A DNA stretch of 14,833 nt from Methylibium sp964616015 (lineage in GTDB: Bacteria; Pseudomonadota; Gammaproteobacteria; Burkholderiales; Burkholderiaceae_C): NCBI GenBank assembly GCA_964616015.1, contig CAZTTC010000066.1, positions 1 to 14,833 of the forward strand, given 5' to 3'. Each line of letters opens with the position of its first letter. Position 1 is the stretch's first letter. A program made the translations under genes and the position numbers. The notes under the pieces were generated by a model. It made no database searches, was not told the DNA's origin, and worked only from the letters and a program-made list of their open reading frames with translations. Shown piece by piece: positions 14,564 to 14,833 of the stretch.

Positions 14564-14833
14564 CGCGGTCCTTGCGCTACCTGCTGCCGCTGGCGATCTT
14601 CCTGCTACTGGTCGGCTTCCTGGCCAAGGGCCTGAAGCTCGATCCGCGCGAGGTGCCCTCGCCGCTGATCGGCAAGCCGGCACCGGCCTTCAGCCTGCCG
14701 GTTCTGTCGGCGCCCGAGCGCTTCCTGACCGAGCAGGACCTGCGCGGCCAAGTGTGGCTGCTCAACGTCTGGGCGTCCTGGTGCGTGGCCTGCCGCCAGG
14801 AGCATCCGCTGCTGGTGGACCTGGCGCGCAGCG
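14560..14833 (+). CDS. ccmG: Thiol:disulfide interchange protein CcmG/DsbE, 3' truncated
   Basis: Membrane-anchored periplasmic thioredoxin that reduces the apocytochrome heme-binding cysteines. The first 91 codons are present, and the frame is still open at the window end. It begins with a signal anchor (YLLPLAIFLLLVGFLAKGL, residues 7-25), then the typical DsbE lead PSPLIGKPAPAFSLPVL and the thioredoxin active site WASWCVACRQEHP with C75 and C78. The family usually has about 170-180 residues, so roughly half is missing. The ATG overlaps the ccmF stop (ATGA), with GAAGG ten bases upstream. ccmH/ccmI would be expected next. Confidence 0.93.
   Translation, partial: MTRSLRYLLPLAIFLLLVGFLAKGLKLDPREVPSPLIGKPAPAFSLPVLSAPERFLTEQDLRGQVWLLNVWASWCVACRQEHPLLVDLARS

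Noticed and set aside
1..14833. CRISPR arrays, insertion sequences, toxin-antitoxin or defence genes
   Set aside because: No periodic direct repeats, transposase, terminal inverted repeats with target duplication, or defence-type proteins were seen. The window is densely packed with core metabolism.

Overview
The window reads as chromosomal core DNA of a high-GC betaproteobacterium, most likely Burkholderiales of the Leptothrix/Rubrivivax/Ideonella type. The reasons are the gene order cysI-DUF934-cysH-cysD-cysN-cobA, the Azotobacter-type FdxA, the System I cytochrome c maturation operon, and G/C-heavy third codon positions throughout. The organism call is inference from gene content and protein style, not a database match. 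Every supported gene lies on the + strand, and coding density is very high.

Region 1 (1-5742) is an assimilatory sulfate reduction operon. It contains the 3' part of cysI (sulfite reductase hemoprotein, cut by the window edge), a DUF934 protein, a 4Fe-4S APS reductase (cysH), both ATP sulfurylase subunits (cysD, cysN) and a uroporphyrinogen-III C-methyltransferase (cobA) that supplies siroheme precursor to CysI. CysN carries no APS-kinase domain and CysH has the cysteine pattern of APS reductases, so the route is sulfate -> APS -> sulfite -> sulfide without PAPS. Most junctions overlap or are very short. The exception is cysD-cysN, which holds a degenerate palindromic intergenic repeat.

Region 2 (about 5740-7280) is a two-gene unit, a 7Fe ferredoxin (fdxA) and a thioredoxin-reductase-like ferredoxin-NADP reductase, closed by a strong GC hairpin. 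It could supply low-potential electrons, possibly to the neighbouring CysI, since no cysJ is seen here. Region 3 (about 7297-9590) is a TPP riboswitch leader followed by a TonB-dependent outer-membrane receptor, a candidate thiamine or thiamine-precursor importer. Region 4 is a single tRNA-Asn(GTT) with its own -10 box and terminator.

Region 5 (9777-end) is the ccm operon: ccmA, ccmB, ccmC, ccmD, ccmE, ccmF and the first 91 codons of ccmG/dsbE, which runs off the window. Most of its genes overlap by 4-11 bases. CcmABCD load heme onto CcmE, CcmF attaches it to apocytochrome c, and CcmG reduces the apocytochrome thiols.

I found no mobile element, CRISPR array, phage gene or clear foreign segment. 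The longest stretch without a gene is the 250-base riboswitch leader. Nothing here looks like a wholly new system. The most rewarding items are the TPP-controlled receptor, the DUF934 protein, the possible ferredoxin supply to sulfite reduction, and the palindromic repeat inside the cys operon.
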